Shown: positions 22,655 to 31,287, counted from the first letter of the stretch. The stretch: DNA of 64,000 nucleotides from Oscillospiraceae bacterium (GCA_021770845.1 JAETQF010000003.1:62001-126000); one strand, 5' to 3'. Numbers and translations are program-made. The notes: generated by a model not told the origin, from the sequence alone.

Positions 22655-24105
22655 GGCCTGTCCCCCTCCTTCAGGGCGGGGAATTCCGCCTCGAACCGGG
22701 CGCCCTTCCCCGCCGGGTTGGGCCCCACCTTGATGTCCCCGCCGTGGAGGCGGGCGGTGTCCCGGGCGATGGACAGCCCCAGGCCCGTGCCCCCGGCGGC
22801 CCGGGAGCGGGCCTTGTCCACCCGGTAGAACCGGTCGAAGATCTTGGGCATATCCTCCGGGGGGATGCCCACCCCGGTGTCGCACACCACCAGGGACGCC
22901 TTGCCCCCCAAGCGCCGCACCGTCACGTCCACCCGGCCCCCGGGCTGGTTGTACTTGATGGCGTTTTCCATCAGGTTGAAGGCCACCTGGTAGACGTCGT
23001 CCTCCGTGGCCAGCAGGGCGCAGGCGGGCTCGATGCGGCACTTCAGCTCCACCCCTGTGGCCTGGGCCAGGGGGGTGAGCATATGGGCCACCTTTTCCGC
23101 CACCGCCCCCAGCTCCACCGGCTCCCGCTGCCGCTCCGGGCCGCCGTCCAGCCGGGTGAGGGCCAGCAGGTGCTCGCTGATGCGGGTGAGGCGGTCGGCC
23201 TCCTCCCCGATGTCGGACACGAACTCCCGGACGGTGCCCATGTCCACGCTGTCGTTCTGCAAAATGGAGTCGGTGAGCAGGCGGATGGAGGCCAGGGGGG
23301 TTTTCAGCTCGTGGGAGGCGTCGGACACGAACCGCCGCCGGGCCTCCTCCGTGGTCTGCAAGCGGTCGGTGAGCTGGTTGAACTCGTCGGCCAGCTGGGC
23401 CATCTCGTCCCGCCCCCGGGCGTCCACCCGGTGGCTGTACTCGCCCTCCCGCACCCGGCGGATGGCGGACAGCAGCCGCCCGGTGCTCCGGGTGAGGGCC
23501 TTGGACAGCAGCAGCACCAGCGCCGCCGCCGCCACGCCGATCACCAGCGAGATATACCGCAGGTTGGACTGGATGGACAGCAGCACCTGGGCCTGCTCCG
23601 CGTCGTATTCATAGAGGTACACCGCCCCCAGGGTGGCCCCGTGGTACAGCACGGGCACCGCCGCCCGGCAGCGGATGGCCCCCTCCCGGTACTCGCTGCG
23701 GGCCACGTCCTTGCCTCGCAGGGCGGCCACCACCTCTCCCATGAGGGCGTAGTGGCCCAGGCGGTTGTCCAGGGTGGAGCTGTCGTACAGGATGAGGCCG
23801 GAGGCGTCCGCCACCAGCACCCGGGTGCCCTGGGCCTTCTCCAGCACCGCCATGGTCTGCTCCACCCCCTCCCGGGTGAGGGTCTCGGACACCGCCAGGG
23901 CGGAGCCGATGACCAGGGCCTGCCGCTTCAGGTTGCTCTCCTTGGAGGAGAACACCATGTTCTCCACCATCAGCAGGGGGTAGGTGTTCATCACGATCAG
24001 GATGGCCGCCACCACCAGCAGGTAGGTCAGGGCGTATTTGACCTGGATGCTGCGAAAAAAGGGCACCCGGGGTTCCCGGCCCTGCTGCTTTGCCGCTGTT
24101 GTCAT
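22651..24105 (-). CDS. Sensor histidine kinase (WalK/PhoR type)
   Basis: 484 aa. Membrane segment about 22-45, extracytoplasmic sensor region, second membrane segment about 183-204, HAMP linker, phospho-acceptor SDASHELKTPLASI near 265, N-box NLMENAIKYNQ, and G-box DTGVGIPPEDM with GGTGLGLSI. It partners the response regulator encoded upstream. The intervening 90 bases hold a GGCGCGGGC/GCCCGCGCC stem that may tune relative expression. Confidence 0.93.
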   Translation of the reverse strand: MTTAAKQQGREPRVPFFRSIQVKYALTYLLVVAAILIVMNTYPLLMVENMVFSSKESNLKRQALVIGSALAVSETLTREGVEQTMAVLEKAQGTRVLVADASGLILYDSSTLDNRLGHYALMGEVVAALRGKDVARSEYREGAIRCRAAVPVLYHGATLGAVYLYEYDAEQAQVLLSIQSNLRYISLVIGVAAAALVLLLSKALTRSTGRLLSAIRRVREGEYSHRVDARGRDEMAQLADEFNQLTDRLQTTEEARRRFVSDASHELKTPLASIRLLTDSILQNDSVDMGTVREFVSDIGEEADRLTRISEHLLALTRLDGGPERQREPVELGAVAEKVAHMLTPLAQATGVELKCRIEPACALLATEDDVYQVAFNLMENAIKYNQPGGRVDVTVRRLGGKASLVVCDTGVGIPPEDMPKIFDRFYRVDKARSRAAGGTGLGLSIARDTARLHGGDIKVGPNPAGKGARFEAEFPALKEGDRP

Positions 24106-24195
24106 GGCGATCCCTCCTTTCCCGGCGCGGGCGGCTCCCTTCGAAAGCGCCTGCCCGCGCCCTCTCCCCGCGAGGCGGCCGGACGGCTTCGCGGC

Positions 24196-24897
24196 TTACG
24201 GATTATTGGCCAGATAGTACCCCACGCCCCACTTGGTGAGGATGTGCTCCGGGTTGGCGGGGTCGGGCTCCAGCTTCTCCCGCAGGCGGCGGATGTGCAC
24301 GTCCACGGTGCGGAATTCCCCAATATACTCATAGCCCCACACCAGGTTCAGCAGGTTCTCCCGGCTGTACACCCGGCCCGGGTTCTGCATCAGCAGCACC
24401 ATCAGGTCGAACTCCTTGGCGGTGAGATCCACCGGCCTGCCGTCCCGCCAGGCCGCCCGCTCCGCCAGATCCAGGGTGATGCTGCCCTGGGTGAGCCGGT
24501 CGGCCTCCCGCTGCTGCTGGGCGGAGGAGGCCGCGCGGCGCAGCAGGGCCCGGATGCGGGCCTTCAGCTCCAGGATGTTGAAGGGCTTGGTGATGTAGTC
24601 GTCCGCCCCGCACTCGAAGCCCATGATCTTGTCCGCGTCCTCCCCCTTGGCCGTCAGCATGATCACCGGCACGTTGGAGAACTCCCGGATCTTCATGCAG
24701 GCCTGGAGTCCGTCGATCTTGGGCATCATGAGATCCAGGATGATGAGGTCGAACTGGCCCGTGCGGGCCTTGTCCACCGCCTCCTCCCCGTCGGAGCCCG
24801 TCTCCACCTGATAGCCCTCGTTTTCCAGATTGAATTTGATGCCCTTCACCATGACGCGCTCGTCGTCAACCACCAGAATCCTCGGCACCGCCTTCAC
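24196..24897 (-). CDS. OmpR/PhoB family response regulator
   Basis: 233 aa. Receiver domain with acidic pocket VVDDE and phospho-acceptor in [10 protein letters not shown], Lys in ITKPFN, then a winged-helix DNA-binding domain ([27 protein letters not shown]). Its start overlaps the end of comEA by 32 bases. It is part of the comEA-regulator-kinase-GerMN operon. Confidence 0.93.
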   Translation of the reverse strand: MKAVPRILVVDDERVMVKGIKFNLENEGYQVETGSDGEEAVDKARTGQFDLIILDLMMPKIDGLQACMKIREFSNVPVIMLTAKGEDADKIMGFECGADDYITKPFNILELKARIRALLRRAASSAQQQREADRLTQGSITLDLAERAAWRDGRPVDLTAKEFDLMVLLMQNPGRVYSRENLLNLVWGYEYIGEFRTVDVHIRRLREKLEPDPANPEHILTKWGVGYYLANNP

Positions 24898-25240
24898 CTC
24901 CTGTTGTAATCTGCTCCAAAATTCCGGACAGGATTCCCTCTCCGATGCCCTTCACCCGGATCAGCTCCTCCGGGTAGCGGAAGGGGCCGTGCTCCGCCCG
25001 GTAGTCCAGAATGGCCTGGGCCCGCGCCTCCCCGATGCCGGGCAGGGACATGAGCTCCTCCAGCCCCGCGGTATTGACGTCCACCGCGCCCGCCGGAGCG
25101 GACAAGACCGCCGGCGGCGTCCGGGGAACGGGATCCAGAGGCGCTGCCGTTGTGCTTCGCCCTGCGAAGCACAGGATCATGGCGGCCCCAGCCGCCATGA
25201 TAATGGCTAATACCCGGCGCGCCGCGCCTGACTGCTTCAT
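24866..25240 (-). CDS. ComEA-like helix-hairpin-helix protein
   Basis: 124 aa. N-terminal membrane segment ([18 protein letters not shown]), a Pro-rich linker, then [23 protein letters not shown]..., the ComEA double helix-hairpin-helix. ComEA binds DNA at the cell surface during uptake; no other competence gene is nearby. The start is the ATG at 25240. Confidence 0.82.
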   Translation of the reverse strand: MKQSGAARRVLAIIMAAGAAMILCFAGRSTTAAPLDPVPRTPPAVLSAPAGAVDVNTAGLEELMSLPGIGEARAQAILDYRAEHGPFRYPEELIRVKGIGEGILSGILEQITTGGEGGAEDSGG

Positions 25241-25431
25241 CCGCGTTCCCTCCCCCGCAGAAACCTGTATCCCCCAGTTGCGCCGGGGCACACTTTCTGA
25301 TATAATGGCGTTGATATGGCCCGCGGACAGGCCGCGGAGCCGCACGCCGCTTTATTTAGCATAGCTGCGAGCTGTTTTTACGGCTTGCGCGGCGATTGCT
25401 GTTATTATATCACAGATGACGGGAGATTCCT

Positions 25432-26808
25432 ATGAAAAAATATCGTTTTCTTTCTCTGCTGCTGGCAGGGCTGATGGCCCTGGCCCTCACCGTTCCCGCC
25501 GCCGCCCTGGAGGATCCCCAGCCCCACGCCCGGGCGGTGGTCATTGTGGACGGCGACACCGGCGAGGTGCTGTACGATTTTAACGCCCGCCAGCGGATGT
25601 ACCCCGCCTCCATCACCAAGATCATGACCTCTTTGGTGGTGCTGGAGGCGGTGGACAGGGGGGAGCTCTCCCTGGACACCCCCGTCACCGCCTCCGCCCA
25701 GGCGGTGAACCTGCCCCTGGGCAGCTCCACCGCCGACATCAAGGCGGGGGAGACCCTCACCATCCAGCAGCTGCTGTACTGCGACCTGCTGCCCTCGGGC
25801 AACGACGCCTGCAACATTCTGGCGGAGGCCCTGGGAGGCGTCACGGACTTCGCCGCCCGGATGAACGCCAAGGCCCAGGAGCTGGGCATGGGGGACACCC
25901 ACTTCACCAACCCCCACGGCCTCCACGACCCGGAGCACTACACCACCGCCTATGACATCTACCTCATGTCCCGGGCCGCCATGGACAACGAGATCTTCCG
26001 CACCATCGTGCGCTCCCCGTCCTACACCATCCCCGCCACCAATATGCAGCCCGAGCGCACCATCTACACCACCAACGGCCTGCTGGGCAGCTGGTACTTC
26101 ACGGGCTACCTCTACTCCAAGGCCATCGGCATCAAGACGGGCAACACCGAGGAGGCGGGCCGCTGCCTGGCCTCCGCCGCCGTGGACGAGCTGGGCCGCA
26201 CCTTCTACTGCGTGGTGCTGGGCTCGGAGGTGGTCACCGACGAGAACGGGAACCGGGACTACAAGCACCTGTCCGAGTCCAAGCGGCTGCTGGAGTGGGC
26301 CTTCCAGAACTTCCACCGGATCACCTTGTTGAACCAGGATACGGAGGACGTGCTCCGGGAGGTGGCCGTCTCCCTGTCCGACGAGGGGGACTACGTGCTG
26401 GCCCAGCCGGTGGGGGAGATCTCCGCCACCATGCCGTCGGACTACGACCCCAAACAGGCGGAGCTGATCTTTGACCTGCCCACCGAGCCCATCGAGGCCC
26501 CCATCACCGCCGGGGACAAGCTGGGCACCGTCACCCTGAAGTACGACGGGGTGGAGTACGGCACCCTGGACATGGTGGCGGCGGACAGCGTGGCCCGGTC
26601 GGACTTCCTGTACACCGTCCAGCAGATTGAGATCTACTGGGGCAAGTGGTGGGTGAAGGCGGCGGTGATCGGCGGCGTGATCCTGATCCTGCTGCTGATC
26701 CTTTACATAGCCGTCCTGCGGCCCAAGCGCCGCCGGGCCAAGCGGTACAGCTACTCCGGCGGGGGGCGGCGGGGGAGCGGGCGCTCCAACTACCGGGGCC
26801 GGCGTTAA
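25432..26808 (+). CDS. D-alanyl-D-alanine carboxypeptidase (S11, DacF-like)
   Basis: 458 aa. Signal peptide to about residue 25; active-site SITK, SGNDAC and KTGNT motifs in the right order; then the PBP5-type C-terminal domain. It ends with a membrane segment (about 405-428) and a very basic tail rich in Arg and Gly. It trims the terminal D-Ala of peptidoglycan stem peptides. GGGAG precedes the ATG. Paralogues act in vegetative growth or sporulation; which applies here is not visible. Confidence 0.93.
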   Translation: MKKYRFLSLLLAGLMALALTVPAAALEDPQPHARAVVIVDGDTGEVLYDFNARQRMYPASITKIMTSLVVLEAVDRGELSLDTPVTASAQAVNLPLGSSTADIKAGETLTIQQLLYCDLLPSGNDACNILAEALGGVTDFAARMNAKAQELGMGDTHFTNPHGLHDPEHYTTAYDIYLMSRAAMDNEIFRTIVRSPSYTIPATNMQPERTIYTTNGLLGSWYFTGYLYSKAIGIKTGNTEEAGRCLASAAVDELGRTFYCVVLGSEVVTDENGNRDYKHLSESKRLLEWAFQNFHRITLLNQDTEDVLREVAVSLSDEGDYVLAQPVGEISATMPSDYDPKQAELIFDLPTEPIEAPITAGDKLGTVTLKYDGVEYGTLDMVAADSVARSDFLYTVQQIEIYWGKWWVKAAVIGGVILILLLILYIAVLRPKRRRAKRYSYSGGGRRGSGRSNYRGRR

Positions 26809-26988
26809 CGTGAGTTTGGGAACTTTTGGAGGGGAATTCCGGCGGCTTTTGCCGAGTTCTGCCTGTATTCACAAAAATTTCACAGAAGGTTCTTAAATTG
26901 TCCAACATTCCTCCCCCGCGGTCTGGTATTATCATCATGTCAGGAAGAAAGCCAGACAATCTCTATCCTCCCTCTCTCTTTTCTCAAA

Positions 26989-27030
26989 AAATGAAAGCCC
27001 TCCGGCGTGAGCCGGGGGGCCTTTCATTTT
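26989..27030. terminator. Bidirectional terminator after the carboxypeptidase gene
   Basis: The stem AAATGAAAGCCCTCCGGC with its near-complement at 27011-27029 is followed by T-rich sequence. It serves the S11 gene and the convergent ECF gene. The rest of 26809-27050 shows no gene I can support. Confidence 0.75.
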
Positions 27031-27050
27031 TGCGGGGGGACGGCCTTCCC

Positions 27051-27647
27051 TCAGACGGGCTTTGAGGGGAGGGACAGCTTTTCCTCCAGGTGGGCCGCCT
27101 TCAGCGCCTTGTGGAGGGCCACCCCCAGGATGGGGGCGAACACCACCGCCACAATGCCGTTAAAGACCGAGTTGGGGATCCGCCCCAGCACCGCCAGCCA
27201 CGCCGCGTCGGCGGTGAGGCCCTTGATGAGCAGGCCGTTGTAGAAAAAGCTCTTGGACAGATAGAGGACGATGTAGCTCACCGCCGCCGCCCCGCTGGCA
27301 ACGGCCTCGTTCACATAGTTGCTCCTGCCCTTGAATAACTTGAAGAATACCGCCCCGGCCACCAGGCCGTACACCCCCTTGGTGACAAAGGTGATGGGGG
27401 CCTCGGTGATGCGGATGGGGTCGAACAGGTCGAAGATGGCGGAGCCCAGCCCCGAGGCCAGCGCCCCCCACCAGGGCCCCAGCAGCAGTCCGGACAGGGC
27501 GCACATCACGTTGCCCAGGTGGAAGCGGTCGCTGCCCAGGATCGAGGGGATTTGAATTTCCGCCTTGGAGCCCACCGCCACCAGCGCCGCCATCATGGCC
27601 GTGAGGCACAGCATCAGCACGGCCTGTTTGCCTTTGGATTGGTTCAT
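27051..27647 (-). CDS. ECF transporter S component
   Basis: 198 aa, about six membrane segments. It is the substrate-binding subunit of an energy-coupling factor vitamin transporter. RFHLGNVMCALSGLLLGPWW is typical of S components. The start is the ATG at 27647. It is divergent from a MocR-type regulator, a setting that in Firmicutes often marks vitamin B6 uptake; that substrate is inferred. The shared ATPase/T module is not in this window. Confidence 0.82.
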   Translation of the reverse strand: MNQSKGKQAVLMLCLTAMMAALVAVGSKAEIQIPSILGSDRFHLGNVMCALSGLLLGPWWGALASGLGSAIFDLFDPIRITEAPITFVTKGVYGLVAGAVFFKLFKGRSNYVNEAVASGAAAVSYIVLYLSKSFFYNGLLIKGLTADAAWLAVLGRIPNSVFNGIVAVVFAPILGVALHKALKAAHLEEKLSLPSKPV

Positions 27648-27695
27648 CTTACCCAGCTCCTTCCGGGGCCTTGACGGGCCCCTGGTTCTGGTGCT

Positions 27696-27731
27696 ATTAT
27701 AGGCAAAACTGGCATTGCTTCCAGTCCCAGT
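27696..27731. promoter_or_regulatory. Candidate MocR operator over the ECF promoter
   Basis: One ACTGG (27708-27712) and two direct CCAGT repeats (27721-27725, 27727-27731) lie just upstream of TATAAT (27701-27696) on the minus strand. MocR/PdxR sites often combine direct and inverted repeats like this. Confidence 0.5.
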
Positions 27732-27748
27732 TTTCAACTTTTTTATGG

Positions 27749-27770
27749 GGTCAGATTTTGACATCTGACC
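27749..27770. promoter_or_regulatory. Inverted repeat before the MocR gene
   Basis: Perfect 8-bp arms GGTCAGAT and ATCTGACC with a 6-base loop, 27 bases before the MocR start. It may be an autoregulatory site. Confidence 0.45.
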
Positions 27771-27796
27771 CTCCCGACCCGTTTGGAGGTGTCCCT

Positions 27797-29176
27797 ATGG
27801 CCCAGTCTTTTCCCCTCCCGGTGTTCCACAGCGGCGCGCCGCTGTACCATCAGCTCTACCGCCACATCGCCGGGGCCATCCAGTCCGGCGCCCTGTCCCC
27901 GGGGGCGAAGCTGCCCTCCAAGCGGCGGATGTGCGCCCTGGCGGGGGTGAGCATGAGCACGGTGGAGACGGCCTACTCCCTGCTGGCGGCGGAGGGCTAC
28001 GTGCTGGCAAAGCCCCGCAGCGGCTATGTGTGCGCCGACCTGCTGCCCCCCGCCCCCGGCCTGGCCGTCCCGCCGGTGAGGGCCGCCGGCCCGGCCCCCT
28101 CCCGGTGGGCCTACGACTGCTCCACCTCGGCGGTGGACGTGTCCGCCTTCCCCTTCTCCTCCTGGGCGCGGATCACCAAGGAGGCGGTGTATGAGAACCC
28201 CGGCCTGCTCCAGCGGGGCCACCCCCAGGGGGACGAGCCCCTCCGGGAGGCCCTGGCCTCCCTGCTGGCCCAGTACCGGGGGGTGCGGTGCGATCCGGAG
28301 CAGATCGTGGTGGGGGCGGGGGCGGACTACCTGCTGTCCCTGCTGCTCCAGCTCCTGCCCGAGCAGCGGGCGGTGGCGCTGGAGGATCCGGGCTATCCCG
28401 CCGCCTATGCCGCCGCCACCCTCCACGGGCGGCAGGCCGTCCCCATCCCCGTGGACGGGGAGGGGATGTGCCCCGAGGCCCTGGCGGACAGCGGCGCGGG
28501 GTTGGCCTACGTCACCCCCTCCCACCAGTTCCCCCTGGGGGTCACCATGCCCGTGGGGCGGCGCAGCCGGCTGCTCCACTGGGCGGCCTCCGCCCCGGAT
28601 CGGTGGATCATCGAGGACGACTACGACAGCGAGTTCCGCTGGTCGTCCCGGCCCATCCCGGCCATGCAGGGGCTGGATCGGGCGGGGCGGGTGGTGTATC
28701 TGGGCACCTTCTCCCGCTCCATCGCCCCGGCCATCCGGGCGGCCTACCTGATCCTGCCCCGCTCCCTGCTGGAGCGGTACCGGAGCACCTTCTCCCACGG
28801 GGCGTGCACCGTGTCCCGGTTCGAGCAGGAGAGCCTGCGCCGCTTCCTGGTTCAGGGGCTGTACGGGCGGCACCTGCGGCGGACGGGGAACCTGTACCGG
28901 AAAAAATGCGCCCTGTTCACCGGGGCGCTGTCCGCCATCCCCGGCGCGTCCATCTCCGGGGCGGAGGGGGGGCTGCACTTCCTGCTCACCCTGCCCCGGT
29001 ATTCGGAGGGGGAGCTGGTGGCCCGGGCGGCGGAGAAATCCGTCCGCGTCCACCCGTTGAGCCGGTACTGCCACGCAGCCCCCCCGCGGCCCTCCACCGT
29101 GGTGCTGGGCTTCGCGGGGCTGGGCATGGAGGAGATCGGCAGGGCGGCGGAGCTGCTGCGGGAGGCGTGGGCGTAA
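27797..29176 (+). CDS. MocR/PdxR-type regulator (GntR + aminotransferase) lacking the PLP lysine
   Basis: 459 aa. GntR winged helix at the N-terminus (PLYHQLYRHIAGAI; LAGVSMSTVETAYSLL), linker, then a class I aminotransferase-like domain (VTPSHQFPLG, IIEDDYDSEFR). The site where the family carries the PLP-binding Lys (GTFSK) reads YLGTFSRSIAP, with Arg. The Arg may preclude the usual PLP Schiff base, so ligand sensing could differ. The ATG at 27797 follows GGAGGTG. Divergent from the ECF S component it may control. Confidence 0.88.
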   Translation: MAQSFPLPVFHSGAPLYHQLYRHIAGAIQSGALSPGAKLPSKRRMCALAGVSMSTVETAYSLLAAEGYVLAKPRSGYVCADLLPPAPGLAVPPVRAAGPAPSRWAYDCSTSAVDVSAFPFSSWARITKEAVYENPGLLQRGHPQGDEPLREALASLLAQYRGVRCDPEQIVVGAGADYLLSLLLQLLPEQRAVALEDPGYPAAYAAATLHGRQAVPIPVDGEGMCPEALADSGAGLAYVTPSHQFPLGVTMPVGRRSRLLHWAASAPDRWIIEDDYDSEFRWSSRPIPAMQGLDRAGRVVYLGTFSRSIAPAIRAAYLILPRSLLERYRSTFSHGACTVSRFEQESLRRFLVQGLYGRHLRRTGNLYRKKCALFTGALSAIPGASISGAEGGLHFLLTLPRYSEGELVARAAEKSVRVHPLSRYCHAAPPRPSTVVLGFAGLGMEEIGRAAELLREAWA

Positions 29177-29194
29177 AAATTTTTGAAAACCCCC

Positions 29195-29225
29195 TTGACT
29201 CTCCCGTTACGTCATGGGGTAGAGT
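29195..29225 (+). promoter_or_regulatory. MerR-type promoter with 19-bp spacer
   Basis: TTGACT (29195-29200), 19 bases, TAGAGT (29220-29225). The spacer has the partial dyad CTCCC ... GGGG and GTTACGT, as in TipA/Mta promoters. The gene follows after GGAGG. Confidence 0.75.
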
Positions 29226-29245
29226 GTCCCTTGGAGGTGAGAAGG

Positions 29246-29980
29246 ATGCGTTATTCCGTGAGCCAGGCGGCGCGGCTGGCGGGCGTCAGCGTCCGGACGC
29301 TGCGCTGGTACGACGAGATCGGGCTGCTGAAGCCCACCGAGGTCACCCCCGCCGGATACCGGTTTTACGGCGGGGAGGCCATGGCGGCGTTACAGCAGAT
29401 CCTGTTTTACCGGGAGCTGGGCGTGCCCCTGGAGCAGATCGGGCGCATTCTGACCGCCCCGGACAACGACCGGGCCGAGGCGCTGCGAAAACACCGGAAT
29501 CTGCTGCTGATGAAGCGGCAGCGGCTGGACGATATGCTTCGGCTGGTGGACGAGACGATTGGAGGGACTATCATGTACAACGAGAGGCCCAAGCCCACCC
29601 GGGTGGACTGGGAGAAGGTGCGGGATCAGTATGCCCAGGAGGCGGCGGATCGCTGGGGCAGCACCGAGGCGTTCCTGGAGAGCCGGGAGAAACACAAGGA
29701 CTATACGCCCCAGCAGGAGGAGGCCATCCGGGCGGAGATGGAGGAGATTTTCACCGCCTTCGGCCAATGCGCCGACCCCGAGGGGGAGGAGGCCCAGGCG
29801 CTGGTGCGCCGCTGGCAGGAGCACATCACCAAGTACCACTACAACTGCACTGACAGCATCCTGGCCTGCCTGGGGGAGATGTATGCCAACGACCCCCGGT
29901 TCCGGGAGAACCTGGACAAGTACGGCCCCGGCACGGCGGAGAAGATGAGCGCAGCCATAGCCGCGTACTGCAAGAAGTGA
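29246..29980 (+). CDS. MerR family regulator with TipAS domain
   Basis: 244 aa. MerR DNA-binding domain (SQAARLAGVSVRTLRWYDEI), dimerization helix, then a TipAS-type ligand domain from about residue 115. The TipAS fold binds thiopeptides or other drugs and activates multidrug-response promoters. The start is the ATG at 29246. The long-spacer promoter suggests autoactivation. No efflux gene is adjacent. Confidence 0.88.
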   Translation: MRYSVSQAARLAGVSVRTLRWYDEIGLLKPTEVTPAGYRFYGGEAMAALQQILFYRELGVPLEQIGRILTAPDNDRAEALRKHRNLLLMKRQRLDDMLRLVDETIGGTIMYNERPKPTRVDWEKVRDQYAQEAADRWGSTEAFLESREKHKDYTPQQEEAIRAEMEEIFTAFGQCADPEGEEAQALVRRWQEHITKYHYNCTDSILACLGEMYANDPRFRENLDKYGPGTAEKMSAAIAAYCKK

Positions 29981-29989
29981 GAAACGCGA

Positions 29990-30023
29990 AAATCCCCCGG
30001 ACGCTCCACCGTCCGGGGGATTT
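29990..30023. terminator. Bidirectional terminator
   Basis: Perfect 13-bp arms AAATCCCCCGGAC and GTCCGGGGGATTT between the MerR gene and queT. Confidence 0.85.
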
Positions 30024-30030
30024 GAGTCGT

Positions 30031-30561
30031 TCAAGCTGTCGGGGTCTGGGCCTGGGGGCGCAGAGCGGGCTTGAGCACGCTGATTTTGGGCAGCAGCTTC
30101 AGCAGCGGCGTGCCCAGCGCGTAGCACACCAGCGCCTCGGCAGGGATAAAGGTGAGGGCGTTCCAGCCGCAGGCCGTCCAGAACGCCCCGTTCAGCGCGC
30201 CCACCTCCGTCCAGGCCCACATGGGGGACAGGATCAGGGCGTTGATCAGGATGGGGGGCAGGGCCGCCAGATACCACCTGGGCATTTTCATGGTCAGCCA
30301 CGCGGCGATGGCGGTGGCCAGGGTGCCGAACAGCCAGTCCAGCGGGCCGAAGGGGGACAGCAGGTTGGTGAGGAAGCACCCCACCACCAGCCCCGGCGCG
30401 GCGGCGGGGAACAGGAAGGGCAGCACGGTGAGGGCCTCGGCAAACCGGCACTGGAACACCAGAAAGTTCAGGCCGAAGATGTTGGCGAAATAGCCCATCA
30501 CGGTGTAGAGCGCCGCCGCCATGGCGGCAATGGTCAGATCACGGACGGAAAATTTGCGCAT
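30031..30561 (-). CDS. queT: QueT family queuosine-precursor transporter
   Basis: 176 aa, several membrane segments. The signature CRFAEALTVLPFLFPAAAPG with GCFLTNLLSPFGPLDW matches the QueT S-component family that imports queuosine precursors such as preQ1. It is expressed from its own promoter with a long structured leader. With queH at the left end it supports salvage of queuosine. GGAGG precedes the ATG. Confidence 0.88.
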   Translation of the reverse strand: MRKFSVRDLTIAAMAAALYTVMGYFANIFGLNFLVFQCRFAEALTVLPFLFPAAAPGLVVGCFLTNLLSPFGPLDWLFGTLATAIAAWLTMKMPRWYLAALPPILINALILSPMWAWTEVGALNGAFWTACGWNALTFIPAEALVCYALGTPLLKLLPKISVLKPALRPQAQTPTA

Positions 30562-30690
30562 AAAACTACCTCCAATTTATGTTTAGAGCGCCATCGCGTT
30601 GGCGCAGCGGCGGGCGTTCCTTCCGGGCGGGAACGCGCTTTCCCGCCCGCGGCTCTCTGCCCGCCGGTTGGACCGAAGTGGAGGTCGGTC
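30562..30690 (-). ncRNA. Structured 5' leader of queT, candidate riboswitch
   Basis: About 130 nt. In transcript order: hairpin GACCG/CGGTC; a long-range pair CGGCGGGC/GCCCGCCG enclosing a CGGGCGGGAA/TTCCCGCCCG hairpin; hairpin GCGCCAACGCGATGGCGC; then an A-rich stretch running into GGAGG. The gene family makes a preQ1 riboswitch plausible, but I cannot match it to a known preQ1 class. Confidence 0.45.
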
Positions 30691-30696
30691 GTGCTT

Positions 30697-30725
30697 ATTT
30701 TATCACAGGCTTCGCCTCGTGTCCA
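30697..30725 (-). promoter_or_regulatory. Promoter of queT
   Basis: TGGACA (30725-30720), 17-bp spacer, TAAAAT (30702-30697) on the minus strand. Confidence 0.7.
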
Positions 30726-30728
30726 GCT

Positions 30729-30902
30729 CTATTGTCCATCCAGCAGCTCCGGATTCAGCACCGCAAAAACAATGGCACCGGGGATAATAGTTAGCATTGA
30801 AATAGTTCCGATAAAGTATTCCAGAATCCATGACAGGATGGCTGACCCGGCTAATGCGGCTGCGCCAATCAAAATTCGTGCGGCTTGGGGAAGTTTTTTC
30901 AT
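30729..30902 (-). CDS. Small membrane protein of 57 aa
   Basis: Begins MKKLPQAARILIGAAALAGS; two hydrophobic stretches with WILEYFIGTIS between, ending LLDGQ. GGAG precedes the ATG at 30902. No family recognised. It is in an AT-richer patch and divergent from an XRE regulator. It could be a small membrane toxin-like or accessory protein; function unknown. Confidence 0.65.
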   Translation of the reverse strand: MKKLPQAARILIGAAALAGSAILSWILEYFIGTISMLTIIPGAIVFAVLNPELLDGQ

Positions 30903-31006
30903 TTATGCCAACTCCTGCATAAAAAATTCGCCATTGCGAAACATTATATCACCACAATTTGTTAAAATCAAGAAAAATTCTTAATAACGAATTTTGCGGT
31001 GGTATC

Positions 31007-31243
31007 ATGCAAAAGTTGAGATCTGATTTGGATATTGGCCATAATATCAGCAGATTACGCAAGGACGCTGGACTGACCCAAGAGCAGACCATTGCGAAAA
31101 TGCAGATTATGGGGCTTAAAATATCAAAAAGCACCTATGCGAAAATTGAAACCAATCGGATGAATATCAAGGTAAGTGAGCTGGTTGCGCTGAAGCGGAT
31201 TTTTCATGTGGAGTTCAATGCATTTTTTAATGGTTTGGAATAA
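31007..31243 (+). CDS. Small XRE family regulator
   Basis: 78 aa. Cro/C1 helix-turn-helix (LRKDAGLTQEQTIAKMQIMG, then SKSTYAKIE). The ATG at 31007 (MQKLRSD) is chosen; the frame upstream lacks a ribosome site. AAGAA-AAA-TTCTT at about 30971-30983 may be its operator. It is divergent from the 57-aa membrane protein, and both are AT-richer than the surroundings, suggesting acquisition. Confidence 0.8.
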   Translation: MQKLRSDLDIGHNISRLRKDAGLTQEQTIAKMQIMGLKISKSTYAKIETNRMNIKVSELVALKRIFHVEFNAFFNGLE

Positions 31244-31244
31244 A

Positions 31245-31274
31245 AAGGGCCGCCGGCGTCTGCCGGCGGCCCTT
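31245..31274. terminator. Terminator of the L11-L1 operon
   Basis: Perfect 13-bp arms AAGGGCCGCCGGC and GCCGGCGGCCCTT; lies between the XRE gene and rplA and can serve both strands. Confidence 0.85.
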
Positions 31275-31287
31275 TGTTATGTTAGGA

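Noticed and set aside
22744-24909. Plus-strand open frame of 721 codons
   Set aside because: Lies opposite the kinase and response regulator; low-complexity, His/Gly/Pro-rich, no family.
26826-27065. Possible small gene between the carboxypeptidase and ECF genes
   Set aside because: The frame runs through the terminator and has no sensible ribosome site or pattern.
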